49,948 bases of DNA from Bradyrhizobium neotropicale (GTDB taxonomy: Bacteria; Pseudomonadota; Alphaproteobacteria; Rhizobiales; Xanthobacteraceae). The notes beneath the pieces are model-generated. The model made no database searches. It was not told the origin of the DNA and saw nothing but the letters and a program-made list of their open reading frames with translations. Location of the stretch: NCBI RefSeq assembly GCF_001641695.1, contig NZ_LSEF01000015.1, positions 1 through 49,948 of the forward strand, written 5' to 3'. Below are positions 25,925 through 35,494 of the stretch, one piece after another. Position 1 is the first letter of the stretch, and each line of letters opens with the position of its first letter. Made by a program: the position numbers and the translations under genes.

Positions 25925-26599
25925 CTAGTCGCCGTACCCGCGCAGCCGCTCGATGTCGAGAATGGTGACGCCGCCATATTCGAGTCGCAGCAGCCCCTCC
26001 TTCTCCAGCCGGTTCAGCGCGCGGTTGGCGTTCTGCCGCGACATGCCGGAGAGCGCGCCGATCTCCTCCTGGGTGATCTCCAGATGCGTGGTCGATTCCG
26101 GATAGAGGATCGGGTTGAACAGCGAGGCGATGCTGCGGGCGAGACGCGCAGTGGCATCCAGCGTGCGGTTGACCTCGAGCATGCCGATGAACTGGCCGAG
26201 CCGCTCGTTGAGCTGGCACACCAGGAAGCGATTGAAGCCGACGCTGTTCTCGAACAGCCACATGAAGGCGCTGCGCTCCATCAGCGCGACGCGGCTGTCC
26301 CGCAGCGCGACCACGTCATAGCGGCGCGGCTCGTTCTTGAGCACGCTGCCCTCGCCAAACCAGGCGCCGGCCGTCAGCCCGGCAAGACTGGTCTCCTTGC
26401 CGTCGCGCGAGACCCCGCCCATGCGGGCAAGGCCGCTGACCATGCCGGCCCAATAGGCGAACGTGTCGCCGCGCATGAAAACGGTCTCGCCGGTGCCGTA
26501 GGAGCGCTCCGTGATGCCGGCGCGGGCGACCTCGATCTCCCGGTCCGTGAGCTCGCGCGACCACGCGGCGACGCGCTTCAGATGATCCTCTGAAATCAT
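25925..26599 (-). CDS. Crp/Fnr-family transcriptional regulator
   Basis: A 224-residue regulator. Residues 20-120 form a cyclic-nucleotide-binding-like beta barrel (YGTGETVFMRGDTFAYWAGM, then AGLTAGAWFGEGSVLKNEP). The C-terminal winged HTH is clear (LEITQEEIGALSGMSRQNAN then RALNRLEKEGLL). The N-terminal cysteines of oxygen-sensing FNR are absent, so an iron-sulfur sensor is unlikely. It converges with the cysteine-rich peptide gene and is divergent from the second Liv-type importer across 335 bp, a layout that makes that importer a likely target. Confidence 0.9.
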   Translation of the reverse strand: MISEDHLKRVAAWSRELTDREIEVARAGITERSYGTGETVFMRGDTFAYWAGMVSGLARMGGVSRDGKETSLAGLTAGAWFGEGSVLKNEPRRYDVVALRDSRVALMERSAFMWLFENSVGFNRFLVCQLNERLGQFIGMLEVNRTLDATARLARSIASLFNPILYPESTTHLEITQEEIGALSGMSRQNANRALNRLEKEGLLRLEYGGVTILDIERLRGYGD

Positions 26600-26934
26600 G
26601 ATCCCGAAGCCAGCCGCACCGTTTCGTCACTCCCCCGATTGCTGCGTCGCAACAAATCCGCTTTGCCCCCATCCGACGAAAGACGAAGGCGTCCCCTCGC
26701 CCGAAAAAAACTTTGTCGCCGAATTGTCAGGCGCGAGACATTTCAAAATAGCGCTTTCCCCTATTTAGGGCCACCTTGGGCGATGCGACTTTTGATCCCG
26801 ACGGGAGCAAGAGCGGCACCAAGCCGGTCGAGACCAATAGCTGCATGGCTTCACCGGCACGGCCGTACTAGGATCGCCCAGGCAGAAGCGGATGAAGAGC
26901 GCGGCAAGCGCCATCACCGGGGAGGGATTTGTTG
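26600..26934. other. divergent promoter region, no gene seen
   Basis: 335 bp between the crp-type gene and the second livG. No TTGAT-N4-ATCAA or TGTGA-N6-TCACA site is obvious. The stretch around 26730-26770 is AT-rich and could hold promoter elements. No RNA gene was seen. Confidence 0.35.
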
Positions 26935-27752
<818 letters not shown>

Positions 27753-27756
<4 letters not shown>

Positions 27757-29684
27757 TGGATTATGCGGGGCGCGTCGCGCAGGCCGACACCTATCCGAAG
27801 ATGCTTCGGCTCAACGCGAAGGAGCATGGCGACGAGATCGCGCTGCGCGAAAAGGACTTCGGCCTCTGGCGCCCGTTCACCTGGAACGACTACCAGAGGC
27901 GGGTGCGCGATTTCGCGCTCGGCCTCGTCGAACTCGGCCTCGGCCGGGGCGACGTCATCGGCATCATCGGCGACAACCGGCCGGACTGGGTCTCAGCGGA
28001 AGTGGCGACCCACGCCATTGGAGGCTTGAGCCTCGGACTCTATCGCGACGTTCTGGATGAGGAGGCCTCCTACCTCCTCAACTACGGCGAAGCCCAGCTC
28101 GTCTTTGCCGAGGACGAGGAGCAGGTCGACAAGCTGCTCGCGCTCGCCGAGCGCGTGCCGAAGCTGAAGCACATCATCTATTCCGATCCGCGCGGGATGC
28201 GGAAATATGACGATCCGCGGCTGATGTCGGCGGAGAAATTCGCCGAGCTCGGCCGGGCGCGGGCTGCGCGAGAGCCGGAGCTTTATGATCGGCTGGTGGA
28301 TGCGACGAAGGGCGAGGACGTCGCGATCCTCTGCACGACGTCGGGCACCACCTCGCATCCCAAGCTCGCGATGCTCGCCGCCGGCCGCGTGCTCGGCCAT
28401 TGCGCGACCTATCTCGCCTTCGACCCCAAGGGACCCGACGACGAATACGTCTCGGTGCTGCCGCTGCCGTGGATCATGGAACAGGTCTACGTGCTCGGCA
28501 AAGGCCTCCTGTGCCGGATGAAGATCAACTTCGTCGAAGAGCCCGACACCATGATGAACGATCTACGCGAGATCGCCCCGACGTTCGTGCTGTTTGCACC
28601 GCGCGTATGGGAATCGATCGCCGCCGACGTCCGCGCCAAGGTGATGGACGCGACGCCCTTCAAGCAGCGCCTGTTCGACCTCGGCATGAAGACGGGTCTC
28701 GCCGCGCTCGAACAGGGCAAGCGTTCGGGCTTCGCCGACATGATCCTGTTCCGCGCGCTGCGCGACCGGCTCGGCTTCACCCGCCTTCGCTCGGCGGCCA
28801 CCGGCGGCGCGGCGCTCGGGCCCGAGACCTTCAAGTTCTTCCAGGCCATGGGCGTGCCGCTGCGCACGCTCTACGGCCAGACCGAGCTGCTCGGCGCCTA
28901 CACGCTCCATCCCGAGGGCAAGGTCGATCCCGATACCACCGGCGTGCCGATGGCCGACAGCGTCGAGATCCGCATCGACAACGCCGACGTCCACGGCGTC
29001 GGCGAGATCGTGGTGCGGCATCCCAACATGTTCCTGGGCTACTACAAGAACCCGGAAGCGAGCGTCGCCGACATCAGGGATGGCTGGATGTTGTCGGGTG
29101 ATGCCGGCTACTTCAACGACAACAGGCAGCTCGTCGTCATCGACCGCATCAAGGATCTCGCCGAGACCTCGCGCGGCGAGCGCTTCTCGCCGCAGTTCAT
29201 CGAGAACAAGCTGAAATTCTCGCCCTATATCGCCGAGGCCGTGGTGCTCGGCGCAGGCCGCGACGCGCTCGCAGCGATGATCTGCATCCGCTATTCGATC
29301 ATCTCGAAATGGGCGGAGAAGAACCGGCTCTCGTTTACGACCTACAGCGACCTCGCCTCGCGGCCCGAGGTCTATGCGCTGCTTCAGAAGGAAGTCGAGA
29401 CCGTCAACGCCACACTGCCGCCGGCGCAGCGCATCTCGCGCTTCCTCCTGCTCTACAAGGAGCTCGATGCCGACGACGGCGAGCTCACCCGCACGAGAAA
29501 AGTGCGCCGCGGCGTCATCAACGAGAAATACGAAGGCATCATCGACGCCATCTACCGCGGCGACGCCGACATCCCCGTCGACACCGTCATCCGCTTCCAG
29601 GACGGCACCACCCAGCGCGTGCGCACCACGCTGCGCGTCGTGGACCTCGGCGAGCACGGCCCCATGGCGGAGGCGGCGGAGTGA
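27753..29684 (+). CDS. AMP-dependent acyl-CoA synthetase, long-chain/aromatic type
   Basis: A 643-residue adenylate-forming enzyme that would activate a carboxylic acid to its acyl-CoA via an acyl-AMP. The P-loop CTTSGTTSHPKLAM lies at about 192-205, LYGQTELLGAY is the A5 core, DGWMLSGDAGYF is A7, RIKDLAETSRGERFSPQFIE is A8, and TRTRKVRR near the end carries the A10 lysine. The length and the A8 form resemble long-chain fatty-acid CoA ligases. Its start overlaps livG by 4 bp within the importer operon, which suggests that the imported acid is activated as it enters. The substrate is not determined. Confidence 0.9.
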
Positions 29685-29720
29685 GGCATTTGCAAGCAAT
29701 ATGCGGGATGCGCATTGCTG

Positions 29721-29871
29721 CGCCCTCTCCCCTTGTGGGAGAGGGCATCTCCGCTCATAGCCACACCCTCACTCGGGTGAGGGGTCCTCTCGCGGCACCT
29801 TCACTGCGGAGACAACCCCTCACCCGGCTTCGCTTCGCGAAGCCACCCTCTCCCACAAGGGGAGAGGGTGC
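29721..29871. repeat. palindromic intergenic repeat, copy 3
   Basis: Starts CCCTCTCCCCTTGTGGGAGAGGG and ends CCCTCTCCCACAAGGGGAGAGGG, the two ends being near-perfect inverted copies. Between them lie CCCTCACTCGGGTGAGGGG and CCCCTCACCCGGC, plus a small hairpin GGCTTCGCTTCGCGAAGCC. The skeleton is the same as at 4779 and 8340. It sits inside the second importer operon between the ligase and livH, again splitting a liv transcript. Confidence 0.8.
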
Positions 29872-29907
29872 ACCACCATCGCTTCAGCATTCAGCGCGTG
29901 GATCAAC

Positions 29908-30801
29908 ATGAACACCGCCCTCCTCATTCAGCTTCTCGTCAACGGCCTCGTGGTCGGCACGCTCTATGGCGTGGTCGCGATGTCGTTCGTGCTGATCTAC
30001 AAGGCCACCCAAGTCGTCAACTTCGCGCAAGGCGAATTGTTGCTGGTCGGCGCCTGGGTGTGCTGGGCACTGCTCGCGAAATACCAGGTGCCGTTCTGGA
30101 TCGGCATGCCGATGACACTGGTCTTCATGTTCGTGTTCGGCATTGCCATCCAGGTCCTGATCCTGCGGCCGATGATCGGCGAACCAATCATCTCCGTGAT
30201 CATGGTGACGATCGGCCTCTCCACCGTGTTCCAGGCGGCGCTGAAATGGATGTTCGGCGTCAACCCGCAGCCGTTCCCGCGCGTGTTCGAGAGCCAGTCG
30301 GTCAACCTGTTCGGACTTCAGATCCAGACCGTCTATCTCATGAGCCTCGTGGTGTCGGTCGCCATGATGATCGGCATGGCCTGGTTCTTCCGCGCCTCGA
30401 AGTACGGCCTTGCGATGCGCGCCACCGCGTTCAACCAGCAGGTGGCGCAATCGCTCGGCATATCCGTCAAGAGCGTGTTCGCGATGGCCTGGGCGATCTC
30501 GGCCACAGTGTCCGCGGTCGCGGGCGTCGTCGTCGCCGTCGTCAACGGCGTGTCCTCGGGGCTTGCGGGCTACGGCATCAAGGTGTTTCCGGCCGCGATC
30601 CTCGGCGGGCTCGATTCCGTCGGCGGCGCCGTGCTCGGCGGCATCATCATCGGGCTTCTGGAAAACATCGCCCAATATGTCGACAGCCAGTATTTGCACT
30701 GGGGCAATCTCTACGAGATCGCACCGTTCTACGTCTTGATCATCGTGCTGATGATCAAGCCTTACGGCCTGTTCGGCACCCACGACATCGAGCGGATCTG
30801 A
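29908..30801 (+). CDS. livH: Liv-type ABC importer permease LivH, second system
   Basis: A 297-residue inner-membrane permease. LVNGLVVGTLYGVVAMSFVL followed by QVVNFAQGELLLVGAWVCW is the LivH signature. The ATPase-contact loop reads LAMRATAFNQQVAQSLGIS, and AILGGLDSVGGAVLGGIIIG is the conserved late segment. About eight spans are visible. The start at 29908 has only a weak ribosome-binding site. It is 3 bp from livM. Confidence 0.92.
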   Translation: MNTALLIQLLVNGLVVGTLYGVVAMSFVLIYKATQVVNFAQGELLLVGAWVCWALLAKYQVPFWIGMPMTLVFMFVFGIAIQVLILRPMIGEPIISVIMVTIGLSTVFQAALKWMFGVNPQPFPRVFESQSVNLFGLQIQTVYLMSLVVSVAMMIGMAWFFRASKYGLAMRATAFNQQVAQSLGISVKSVFAMAWAISATVSAVAGVVVAVVNGVSSGLAGYGIKVFPAAILGGLDSVGGAVLGGIIIGLLENIAQYVDSQYLHWGNLYEIAPFYVLIIVLMIKPYGLFGTHDIERI

Positions 30802-30804
30802 CCC

Positions 30805-31878
30805 ATGGCTGGCCCTGCCCTCATCCCTGCCGGTGACTTCCGCACCTCCTATGCGGCCGACACCACGATCTTCCCGACGAAGACCAGCCGCAATTTCGCC
30901 ATCGCCGGCGTGCTGCTGCTTTGCCTCGCGCCGCAATTCTTTGGCGGATACTGGCTCAGCATCCTGATCCAGATCGGCATCTTCTCGATCGCGGCGCTCG
31001 GCCTGAACATTCTGGTCGGCTTCACCGGGCAGATCTCGATCGGACATGCCGCCTTCTTCCTGCTCGGCGCCTTCACCTCGGCCTACATCTCCAACAACGC
31101 GCCGATCCCGGTGTTCTTCGCGATCCCGCTCGCGGGCGTGATCACCGCGCTGGTCGGATTGATCTTCGGCATCCCGGCGGCGCGGCTGAAGGGACTTTAC
31201 CTGGTCATCGCGACGCTCGCGGCGCAGTACATCCTGCTCGACTTCTTCTCCCGCGCCGAATGGTTCTCCGGCGGATCGGTGCCGGCGAGCGCCGAGCCGT
31301 TCTCGATCTTCGGCTACACGCTGCGCGGCGATAAGCAATATTTCTATGTGGTGCTGGCGTATGTGCTCCTCAGCTACATCCTCGTCACCAACCTGATGCG
31401 CACGCGCGACGGCCGGGCGCTGGTGGCGATCCGCGACCATTATCTCTCCGCCGAGATCATGGGCATCAACCTTACCAAATACCGCACGCTGTCGTTTGGC
31501 CTCGCCGCTTTCTTCGCCGGCATCGCCGGCGCGCTCTATGCGCACTACCAGCTCGTGGTCTCCCAGGAGGGTTTCGGCATCGAGCGCTCGATCCTGTTCC
31601 TCGCCATGATCATCATCGGCGGCACCGGCTCGATCATGGGCACGCTGATGGGCACCGCCTTCGTGGTGCTGCTGCCGGAATCGATGGAGTGGCTGAGCCT
31701 GCATTTGAAGGGAGGCGCGATCGATCAGGCCCTCTCGCTCAACACCAACATCACCTTCCTGCGCGAAATCGCGATCGGGCTCATCATCATCGCGTTCCTG
31801 ATGTTCGAGCCGGACGGGCTCGCGCATCGGTGGCGGCAGATCAAGGCCTATTGGAAACTCTACCCATTCTCGCATTGA
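30805..31878 (+). CDS. livM: Liv-type ABC importer permease LivM, second system
   Basis: A 357-residue permease with a hydrophilic N-terminal 30 residues, then about ten spans. LNILVGFTGQISIGHAAFFL is the LivM signature, GRALVAIRDHYLSAEIMGIN is the ATPase-contact loop, and IIGGTGSIMGTLMGTAFVVL is conserved near the end. It lies 3 bp after livH, so the two subunits are surely co-translated. It differs clearly from the first livM, so this is an independent system rather than a recent copy. Confidence 0.92.
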   Translation: MAGPALIPAGDFRTSYAADTTIFPTKTSRNFAIAGVLLLCLAPQFFGGYWLSILIQIGIFSIAALGLNILVGFTGQISIGHAAFFLLGAFTSAYISNNAPIPVFFAIPLAGVITALVGLIFGIPAARLKGLYLVIATLAAQYILLDFFSRAEWFSGGSVPASAEPFSIFGYTLRGDKQYFYVVLAYVLLSYILVTNLMRTRDGRALVAIRDHYLSAEIMGINLTKYRTLSFGLAAFFAGIAGALYAHYQLVVSQEGFGIERSILFLAMIIIGGTGSIMGTLMGTAFVVLLPESMEWLSLHLKGGAIDQALSLNTNITFLREIAIGLIIIAFLMFEPDGLAHRWRQIKAYWKLYPFSH

Positions 31879-31921
31879 GCTTCGGGAACTTCACTTAAAC
31901 GATAACAGGAGGAACCAACCC

Positions 31922-33205
31922 ATGAAGACGAAATCGCTCTTGAGCACCGCATCTCTCGCGCTGGCGATCGCCGCATTCTCGGCGAGCGCGCAGGCGCAGA
32001 TCGCGATCGGGCATCTCGCCGATTATTCCGGCGGCACCTCCGACGTCGGCACGCCCTACGGCCAGGCCGTCGCAGACACCTTCGCCTGGGTCAACAAGAA
32101 CGGCGGCGTCGGCGGCAAGCAGGTCAGCGTCGACACCAACGACTACGGCTACCAGGTGCCGCGCGCGATCGCGCTGTACAAGAAGTGGTCGGCGCCCGAC
32201 GGCAAGGTCGCCGCGATCATGGGCTGGGGCACCGCCGACACCGAGGCGCTGACCGGCTTTCTCGCCCAGGACAAGATTCCCGACATGTCCGGCTCCTATG
32301 CCGCGGCGCTGACCGATCCGGAAGGCACGAGCGGCAAGGCCAAGCCGGCGCCCTACAATTTCTTCTACGGCCCGAGCTATTCGGACTCGCTGCGCGCGAT
32401 GCTGATGTGGGCGGCCGAGGATTGGAAGGTCAAGGGCAAGCCCGGCAAGCCGAAATTCGTGCACATGGGCGCCAACCACCCCTACCCGAACGCGCCGAAG
32501 GCGGCCGGCGAAGCCATGGCGCAGGAGCTCGGCTTCGAAGTGCTGCCGCCGCTGGTGTTCGCGCTGACGCCGGGTGACTACAGCGCGCAGTGCCTGAGCC
32601 TGAAATCCTCCGGCGCCAATTACGCCTATCTCGGTAACACCGCGGCCTCGAACATTTCGGTGATGAAGGCCTGTAAGACCGCCGGCGCCGACGTGCAGTT
32701 CCTCGGCAATGTCTGGGGCATGGACGAGAACGCCGCCAAGACCGCGGGCGATGCCGCCGACGGCGTCATCTTCCCGCTGCGCACCGCCGTGAGCTGGGGC
32801 GGCGATGCGCCCGGCATGAAGACGGTGATGGAGATCTCGAAGATGTCCGACCCCACCGGCAAGGTCTATCGCCCCGTGCACTACATCGCGGCGGTCTGCT
32901 CGGCGCTCTACATGAAGGAGGCGCTCGACTGGGCCGCCAAGAACGGCGGCGCCACCGGCGACAACGTCGTGAAGGGCTTCTACCAGAAGAAGGATTGGGT
33001 ACCGGCCGGCATGGAAGGCGTCTGCAATCCATCGACCTGGACCGAGAAGGACCATCGCGGCACGCTGAAGGTCGACCTCTATCGCACCAAGGTCGCGGGC
33101 GCGACCGACGGCGACCTCAACGACCTCATGGCCAAGGGCACGATCAAGCTCGAGAAGGTCAAGACCATCGAGCTCCCGCGCAAGCCGGAGTTGCTGGGGT
33201 GGTGA
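31922..33205 (+). CDS. Liv-type ABC importer substrate-binding protein, second system
   Basis: A 427-residue periplasmic binding protein with a Sec signal peptide ending FSASAQAQ. The mature start IAIGHLADYSGGTSDVGTPY fits the type I fold. Members of this branch sit with CoA ligases and are often described as aromatic- or acyl-compound binders, but the ligand cannot be read here. AIMGWGTADTEALTGFLAQD and PDMSGSYAAALTDPEG correspond to the ligand-cleft loops. A strong AGGAGGAA ribosome-binding site precedes the ATG at 31922, which suits a component needed in excess. Confidence 0.9.
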   Translation: MKTKSLLSTASLALAIAAFSASAQAQIAIGHLADYSGGTSDVGTPYGQAVADTFAWVNKNGGVGGKQVSVDTNDYGYQVPRAIALYKKWSAPDGKVAAIMGWGTADTEALTGFLAQDKIPDMSGSYAAALTDPEGTSGKAKPAPYNFFYGPSYSDSLRAMLMWAAEDWKVKGKPGKPKFVHMGANHPYPNAPKAAGEAMAQELGFEVLPPLVFALTPGDYSAQCLSLKSSGANYAYLGNTAASNISVMKACKTAGADVQFLGNVWGMDENAAKTAGDAADGVIFPLRTAVSWGGDAPGMKTVMEISKMSDPTGKVYRPVHYIAAVCSALYMKEALDWAAKNGGATGDNVVKGFYQKKDWVPAGMEGVCNPSTWTEKDHRGTLKVDLYRTKVAGATDGDLNDLMAKGTIKLEKVKTIELPRKPELLGW

Positions 33206-33230
33206 GCTCAACGCTCGCCACGCGCACAAC

Positions 33231-33353
33231 TGTCATCCCCCGCCTTGTGCGCAATTGCGCACTGGAGCGGGGGATCCATTACGCCGCGGCTTCTCAGGGA
33301 ACGTCGGGCGTCTCTGGAATACTGGGTCGCCCGGTCAAGCCGGGCGACGACAG
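33231..33353. repeat. dispersed rhizobial palindromic repeat
   Basis: The segment contains TGTCATCCCCCGC with GCGGGGGATCC, the perfect 16-bp palindrome GTGCGCAATTGCGCAC (33247-33262), and the hairpin GTCGCCCGG-TCAAG-CCGGGCGAC (33326-33348). The composition resembles the widespread intergenic palindromes of Bradyrhizobium-type genomes. It separates the binding-protein gene from livF. Confidence 0.6.
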
Positions 33354-33369
33354 CGGAGATCTGTGAAAC

Positions 33370-34209
33370 ATGACCGAAGCCCTCGAAGCAACCCGCGCCA
33401 AGCCGACCGCCGTCGCGCCGGCTCCGCTGCTCAGCGTGCGCAACATCGAGGTCGTCTATGACGACGTCATCCTGGTGCTGCGCGGCCTCAGCCTCGACGT
33501 GCCCAAGGGCGCGATCGTGGCGCTGCTGGGCGCCAACGGCGCCGGCAAGTCGACGACACTGAAAGCGATCTCGGGGCTGCTCAAGACCGAGGACGGCGAG
33601 GTCACGCGCGGCGAGATCCTGTTCGAGGGCTCCGCCATCGCCGGCATCGATCCCGACAAGATCGTGCGCCGCGGCATCTTCCAGGTGATGGAGGGCCGGC
33701 GCATCGTCGCCGACATGACCTCGCTGGAGAATTTGAAGCTAGGCGCCTTCACCCGCCGGGACCGCGAGGTCAATGCCGATCTCGACATGGTCTTCAACTA
33801 TTTCCCGCGCCTGAAGGAGCGTACCGGGCTTGCCGGCTATCTCTCCGGCGGCGAGCAGCAGATGCTCGCGATCGGCCGTGCGCTGATGGCGCGCCCGAAG
33901 ATGATCTTGATGGACGAGCCCTCGATGGGCCTGTCGCCGCTGCTGGTGAAGGAGGTGTTCTCGATCATCCAGAAGATCAACCGCGATCTCGGCGTCACCA
34001 TCCTGCTGGTCGAGCAGAACGCGCGCGCCGCGCTTTCGGTGGCGAGCCACGGCTACATCATGGAGCAGGGCAAGGTCGTGCTCGACGGCACCGCGGACGA
34101 ACTGCGCGACAACGAGGACGTCAAGGAATTCTATCTCGGCGGCGCAGGCGACCAGCGCAAGAGCTTCAAGAACCTGAAGAGCTTCAAGCGGCGCAAGCGC
34201 TGGCTTTGA
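33370..34209 (+). CDS. livF: Liv-type ABC importer ATP-binding protein LivF, second system
   Basis: A 279-residue ATPase with Walker A GANGAGKST at residues 54-62, signature LSGGEQQMLAIGRALM, Walker B MILMDEPSMGLSP and VEQNARAAL in the His-switch position, as usual for LivF. There is an N-terminal extension of about 20 residues (EATRAKPTAVAPAP) and a lysine-rich C-terminal tail (RKSFKNLKSFKRRKRW) not normal for the family. It is the last gene of the importer operon. A hairpin follows the stop. Confidence 0.92.
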   Translation: MTEALEATRAKPTAVAPAPLLSVRNIEVVYDDVILVLRGLSLDVPKGAIVALLGANGAGKSTTLKAISGLLKTEDGEVTRGEILFEGSAIAGIDPDKIVRRGIFQVMEGRRIVADMTSLENLKLGAFTRRDREVNADLDMVFNYFPRLKERTGLAGYLSGGEQQMLAIGRALMARPKMILMDEPSMGLSPLLVKEVFSIIQKINRDLGVTILLVEQNARAALSVASHGYIMEQGKVVLDGTADELRDNEDVKEFYLGGAGDQRKSFKNLKSFKRRKRWL

Positions 34210-34214
34210 CCGTA

Positions 34215-34239
34215 GCGTTTTCAAGCGTGAAGAAAACGC
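34215..34239 (+). terminator. hairpin after livF
   Basis: GCGTTTTC (34215-34222) pairs with GAAAACGC (34232-34239) across a 9-nt loop, just after the livF stop and before the converging epimerase-family gene. The arms and flanking CGTCAAGAC resemble a common rhizobial palindromic element in shortened form. It probably serves as a terminator. Confidence 0.5.
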
Positions 34240-34256
34240 GTCAAGACGAAAGAGTC

Positions 34257-35408
34257 CTAGCTCAGCACCAGCTCCGCTTCCGTGACTGCGCAGAGAACAT
34301 GATAGAACGACGAAGCAGGAATGGTGTCGACCAGCGACGCGCCGTCGCGATCGAACTGATCGTACCAGCCGCCTCTCACGGCGTGGCCGAGATAATGCCG
34401 TTCGAGCCGCACCAGCGCCGCGCGCGCTTCCTCCGCCGCGCGCGCTTCGCCCGACTCGGCCTGCGCGATCCACGCCTTCGCCATCTCGGTCTGCGGCCAC
34501 AGCCGGCGCGTGCTGCGGCGGATGTTGCCGGCATCATCGCCCTCGTCGACGAGGCAGCCGGTCGCCTCATCACGATAGCGCAGCGCGGTGGCCAGGAGCT
34601 CGGCTCGACGCTGTCCGGTCGGGCATCCCGTGATGCGTTCAAAACCCTTGAGCAGCCAGACCCACTCGGCCTGGTGGCCGGGCTCGACGCTGACCGGCTC
34701 GATCTTCGACCAGTCTTCCTCGAAATACTCGGTCAGGATCCGCTTCTGCTTGTCGTAGAGATTGGCGAGGAACAGCGCGAAGAACTCGCCGGCACGATTC
34801 TGGAACGACAGGTCGTGCGTCGCGTCGAAGCACGCGATCATCGCCTCGAACAGGTGCATGTGCGGGTTCTGCCGTCGCGGCAGCGAGACCGGCAAGCTTT
34901 CGTGGACACCGCCGTGCGGCGAGCGCAAATGACCGTCGAGGAAGGCGAGCAGCGCATCGATCTCGGCGCGAACCTGCACGTCCCGGTCCAGCGCATAGAC
35001 GGCGGCCAGTGCAAACAGGATGAAGGCGTGATCGTAGGCGTCGCGCCGGCCGTCCAGCACCGCACCGTCGGGCGTCAGCCGGTGCACATAGCCGGGCCGG
35101 CCGTCGGGCGCCTTGGCCTTCGCCAGCAGGTGCTCCAGCCCCTTCAGCGCAATGGCGCGGCCGTCCGCGTACCAGCCCATCTGCGCCGCCTTGGCGTAGC
35201 ACCAGATCTGGCGCGCCTGCACGAACACACGCCGCGGCGCGGCCGTATCCGCCGTGCCATCGCGGTGCAGCCGGTCGACGAAGCCGCCTGCGGCATGGTC
35301 CCAGCCGATGGTCGACCACAGCGGCAGCGCCTCGTCCATCATGCGGCGCTTCAGGCGCGCGACGACATCCGCCGTCTGCTCCGCCGCAACGATCCGTTCG
35401 TCCGCCAC
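34257..35408 (-). CDS. N-acylglucosamine 2-epimerase (AGE) family protein
   Basis: A 383-residue (alpha/alpha)6-barrel enzyme of the AGE/mannose-isomerase family, which interconverts 2-position epimers or aldose/ketose sugars. Visible family marks are the early Arg-rich active-site helix RRVFVQARQIWCYAKAAQMG, the catalytic-region HQAEWVWLLKGFE, RRLWPQTEMAKAW and the terminal ASSFYHVLCAVTE. The start is a GTG at 35408 with a GGAGAGG ribosome-binding site; the open frame runs 63 codons further with low-complexity residues and is rejected. The sugar substrate is unclear. It converges with the importer operon and is divergent from the PaaK-like gene across 86 bp. Confidence 0.87.
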   Translation of the reverse strand: MADERIVAAEQTADVVARLKRRMMDEALPLWSTIGWDHAAGGFVDRLHRDGTADTAAPRRVFVQARQIWCYAKAAQMGWYADGRAIALKGLEHLLAKAKAPDGRPGYVHRLTPDGAVLDGRRDAYDHAFILFALAAVYALDRDVQVRAEIDALLAFLDGHLRSPHGGVHESLPVSLPRRQNPHMHLFEAMIACFDATHDLSFQNRAGEFFALFLANLYDKQKRILTEYFEEDWSKIEPVSVEPGHQAEWVWLLKGFERITGCPTGQRRAELLATALRYRDEATGCLVDEGDDAGNIRRSTRRLWPQTEMAKAWIAQAESGEARAAEEARAALVRLERHYLGHAVRGGWYDQFDRDGASLVDTIPASSFYHVLCAVTEAELVLS

Positions 35409-35494
35409 CTTAACCTCTCCAGGCCACCGCAATTGCCGTCTGATACCGATGCCGGCGGCGGCGCGCAACGGATGCCAACCCCCGAGGACCAGCC

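Noticed and set aside
26600..26934. FNR or CRP binding site upstream of the second liv operon
   Set aside because: No dyad near the TTGAT-N4-ATCAA or TGTGA-N6-TCACA consensus could be found by eye.
29884..31875. 663-codon minus-strand ORF opposite livH and livM
   Set aside because: Made of Asp/His/Arg-rich sequence typical of antisense of membrane-protein genes; livH and livM are certain.
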